Source: a virus. Taken from it: a stretch of 22,968 nucleotides of DNA. The notes below the pieces were generated by a model. That model did not search any database. It was given only the letters and a program-made list of their open reading frames with translations, and was not told where the DNA came from. Position 1 is the stretch's first letter. Every line of letters begins with the position of its first letter. A program made the translations under genes and the position numbers. The stretch is from positions 1 through 22,968 of the IMG/VR virus record IMGVR_UViG_3300047368_000122. One strand, given 5' to 3'. Shown piece by piece: positions 21,201-22,968 of the stretch.

Positions 21201-22968
21201 GTTTGGTTATTTCAGGAATCCTCCTCAATTTGCCTTCAAAGAATCCACCCTCAATAAATTTACCATCGGCTTTCATTGGTAAGTTCATCTTTAATAGGAA
21301 GTCCCGAACGAATGGTGTTCCCATCATTGCCTCAGAGGATGCACGGATAATCTTTTCTGCGACTGTGTTACCTTTATCTTTTTTACCTGAAAGTAAGTAA
21401 TCCCGAACTTGCTCCGCAAACAATTCTGACACTAACAACTGTTGGCCTTCTTTGCCTTGGTATCGATCCGCATCGGCTGGGTTGATCGAATCATCTCCCG
21501 ATAATCTTTTCAGATAGAAATCTCTCAAATCCTCAAACTCTTTGTTGGGGACTATTTCACCTTCGTCATTAAATTTGCCATATACCCCACCTTCTTTAGT
21601 AACAGGATCGCCAAAGAATAGTTTATTTACCATCGGAGTAAGGCCGTGGATTTCTATATGGTGTCCTACTTCGTGGGCTAATACTCCTTCTATTAATCCC
21701 GCCCCCGTTGCTTTATTATATTCGACTACAGAAGTTTGAAGGTCAGGATTAAAACTAAAGTTGCCCCGTCCTTCTGTACCAGGTTGAAACATAATATCGG
21801 GATGGGATAAGCTGTAACCCGATAAGGCCATACGAATGTGCATAGGTAATGCATCAAAATCTGCCTGTTCGCTTTTATTAAGATGCTCCCGATAGTAATA
21901 AACATCACCCATCTTTTGCTGAAACAAATCGCTCTTATTTTTGTAAGATTGGAACATCCCAGCACCCGCCCCAATCGATGTGAATGGTGCGGATACTAAT
22001 GCACCAGCTATCGCACCTTCTGCCTGTCCGCCTGAACCTACATAACCAAAGGCGGCGGGTAAAGTTGACCCCGCAGTTACCACTGTCCCAAATCGTCCGA
22101 GTGTCTCTAATCCTCGCCCAAGTGTTGGAGTGCGATCCAAGAACTGAGCGACTTTCCTTGTCGGGTCGGACAGCATTTTATTGGTGTCACTAAGCCCTGG
22201 TCGAAAGGGTGCGCCGGTTGGAAATTCATCTTTTACAGATGTTACAATCCCTCGGCCTATTGGTCTGACCTTATCTATCGCCTTCTCTAAAATAGTTTCG
22301 CCACTAGATGTCCGAGTGAGTGCCTGAAAGCGGTCAGCATTTGCTCCGATTAATCCTTCATCCGCCGATGGTAACAATGCCAGCCTATTAAAGAACGGAC
22401 TATTCTCCCCCCTCGCATAGATCAACTCCGGTCCGATCACTCGACTATCCCTCATTGCGGCATCGGAGAACTGAGCGAGTTTGGGTAAAAATTTTAAAGC
22501 GAATGCACCTCCACCAATTTTAAGGAGAGAGTCGGATATTCCGCCACCGCCTTCTTGGCTACTTAAGACTGCTCCGCCGCCTAATCCCAATATTCCGGCT
22601 GGATATAAATATTTTGCCGTCAACCCTCGCCATTGTTTCCTTGCCGCCTGTTCGGTTATTTCCTCACCCGCTTCTGTGGCGGATCTCATAATATAGGATA
22701 TCGCTATATTTTCGGGCATTGTGGAAATTATCTTTGCACCTTTTAATATCGATGGGGCTAATGCTCCAGCCGCCGCTCCTTCGGGTCCAAACATAGATGC
22801 CCCGATAGTTGCTCCAGCAATTTCAGGAGTGAATTTTGCACCCATTGCGATTCCTTTACGGACAAGCCCAATCTTCCCGCTGGGCTTCATGGCATTATAT
22901 ACCATATTCATGGATGCCTTTCCGGCATCGGATGCGGTATCAATATTCTTGGCGGCTACCTTTAATAA
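18262..22968 (-). CDS. Giant multidomain protein, partial: HExxH peptidase plus DUF7178-like domain
   Basis: The frame is open to the right edge, so at least 1568 codons are present and the 5' end is missing. Residue numbers here count from the Met at 22911. Residues about 30-330 have glycine-rich hydrophobic segments (AAGALAPSIL, GILGLGGGAVL, AIAGALVSAPF), which may cross or disturb membranes. HEVGHH (413-418) with SELFAEQ (E496/E500) is a gluzincin zinc-peptidase pattern. Residues about 1130-1415 (AIAAALASLSPQKDW, IRNFYNNILLP, VTIDTHAIAAA, QSITWEAVRGLY) resemble DUF7178, as I remember it. The tail ends RFMLPAASAGARLSERFR. Size and features suggest an ejected internal virion protein that opens the cell envelope. 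Confidence 0.8.
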   Translation of the reverse strand, partial: LLKVAAKNIDTASDAGKASMNMVYNAMKPSGKIGLVRKGIAMGAKFTPEIAGATIGASMFGPEGAAAGALAPSILKGAKIISTMPENIAISYIMRSATEAGEEITEQAARKQWRGLTAKYLYPAGILGLGGGAVLSSQEGGGGISDSLLKIGGGAFALKFLPKLAQFSDAAMRDSRVIGPELIYARGENSPFFNRLALLPSADEGLIGANADRFQALTRTSSGETILEKAIDKVRPIGRGIVTSVKDEFPTGAPFRPGLSDTNKMLSDPTRKVAQFLDRTPTLGRGLETLGRFGTVVTAGSTLPAAFGYVGSGGQAEGAIAGALVSAPFTSIGAGAGMFQSYKNKSDLFQQKMGDVYYYREHLNKSEQADFDALPMHIRMALSGYSLSHPDIMFQPGTEGRGNFSFNPDLQTSVVEYNKATGAGLIEGVLAHEVGHHIEIHGLTPMVNKLFFGDPVTKEGGVYGKFNDEGEIVPNKEFEDLRDFYLKRLSGDDSINPADADRYQGKEGQQLLVSELFAEQVRDYLLSGKKDKGNTVAEKIIRASSEAMMGTPFVRDFLLKMNLPMKADGKFIEGGFFEGKLRRIPEITKLIDQYYKDTRAMRQREIQGEEVTTPGTNRVDKELSIDSRKAKRPIEGEEFESSFSIKDQNDPAIKAKLDTGGVFKWRPTADGGSELETDATGTPKRYTAKELEKQNRAQGDHAIKVFEKNGVDIITHKDGKKSTGDITNLTPEMIDELAQGPWHPRQIQTLREISRSLREGDGERAGFLIGYFAASTGRKPKAVPFALRKEMPYGFKLTKDGNILALLHDVPQLEKNLKFLKGGRRLPGKYRDEYNQLFDNDTEVWEAFRQYRVNTANGMDGQLGLDDDPSRAIRKKNFLNALHGAIDAEHINLNPILSEISKLKGMDMFNPSKRQPFGPATKTFRLDRIFDVTRSGNRNSNVNVDRAKKLLMPTEIQEGSPGSFFRPKSSRDISAQVRTFKSPVYLKDGSRLSGVADNPEQNPFYGFDKSGQEFSQRREYVNPQDITKSRDSDRTANQIRKELETGQKLFMPASEAGAGKGKQAEAADLDFKISTRNPTAKNATENPITEDLIINTASIADDATMLESHALALQEYPGIKKNSKVPKRIIDRFVDHVVDNLLYLHDQVRPEVRNRSKLWYDGARNITEKWNQKYGNDKQAIAAALASLSPQKDWFMNVDLARRMLDIYKDQSGFAFDKAMAKKYIQLFEKGIGKKKATEIAEAMVGKTLNELQSDFEQAAFIRSYDEVYNPREYQVVSPEGDFIGLAKSLDGVNKKVAWGSMTEISKAVKVLRNPSKESISTALGNAHKIRNFYNNILLPNADEFSVTIDTHAIAAALLRPLAGADLEVANNFGSKPKGAKRSIKNSSVKGISGTYGIYADAYRKAAKARGILPREMQSITWEAVRGLYEAKWKTKSNKAKIDNLWKKYENGELTLNETREQILEAADGIREPEWVTERSDSGTDGGNESSNKSEELYRSELGGSELRANPRGGRTNPRGSKEVNFLPAGNFSSQPANRITRQAPAMPGNRFMLPAASAGARLSERFR

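Overview
The window is part of a tailed double-stranded DNA phage genome, most likely short-tailed (podovirus-like) and environmental, possibly marine. Nearly every gene lies on the minus strand, so functional order runs right to left. Genes are tightly packed: stop and start codons overlap again and again (ATGA, TGATG, TTGA, TAATG). Many real genes are under 60 codons. No integrase, tRNA, CRISPR array, insertion sequence or phage RNA polymerase was seen. The host cannot be named. Strong AGGAGG-type ribosome sites before several genes argue for a host that uses Shine-Dalgarno initiation.

Layout in the direction of transcription: (1) 22968-18262 holds the 3' part of a giant, probably virion-borne protein with glycine-rich hydrophobic segments, an HExxH metallopeptidase motif and a C-terminal domain resembling DUF7178. 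Its 5' end lies outside the window. (2) 18209-17510 is an early control region. It has a promoter whose spacer is filled by a palindrome, a small unknown gene, two further promoter candidates and a leader with two hairpins. (3) 17507-8463 is the replication and recombination operon: a small HTH protein, RuvC-like resolvase, SSB-like protein, an isolated DnaA domain IV, a RecB/Cas4-like nuclease, a run of small proteins, family A DNA polymerase, HNH protein, a one-helix membrane peptide, dNMP kinase, an HTH protein, an archaeo-eukaryotic-type primase and a RepA/AAA_25-like ATPase. (4) 8462-7009 is the control and packaging hub. It contains hairpins and direct repeats, the only plus-strand gene (an HTH protein, possibly the small terminase), and a 446-base non-coding stretch with two arrays of 10-bp repeats, a G-quadruplex-capable tract and an AT-rich segment. 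(5) 7008-1 is the head cassette: large terminase, HTH protein, sigma region 4-like protein, portal, small highly basic proteins, a PD-(D/E)XK nuclease, scaffold and the first codons of the probable major capsid protein.

The replication genes make a nearly self-contained set. The DnaA-like protein may recognise the TCCACA-ending repeats in the hub, with the ATPase, primase, SSB and polymerase then copying DNA. RuvC, exonuclease and HNH proteins would process recombination intermediates, and the terminase and head genes package the product. The most interesting items are the candidate origin or packaging region matched to a mini-DnaA, the polymerase with Leu at the position-762 equivalent, the structured RNA leaders, and the giant multidomain protein.
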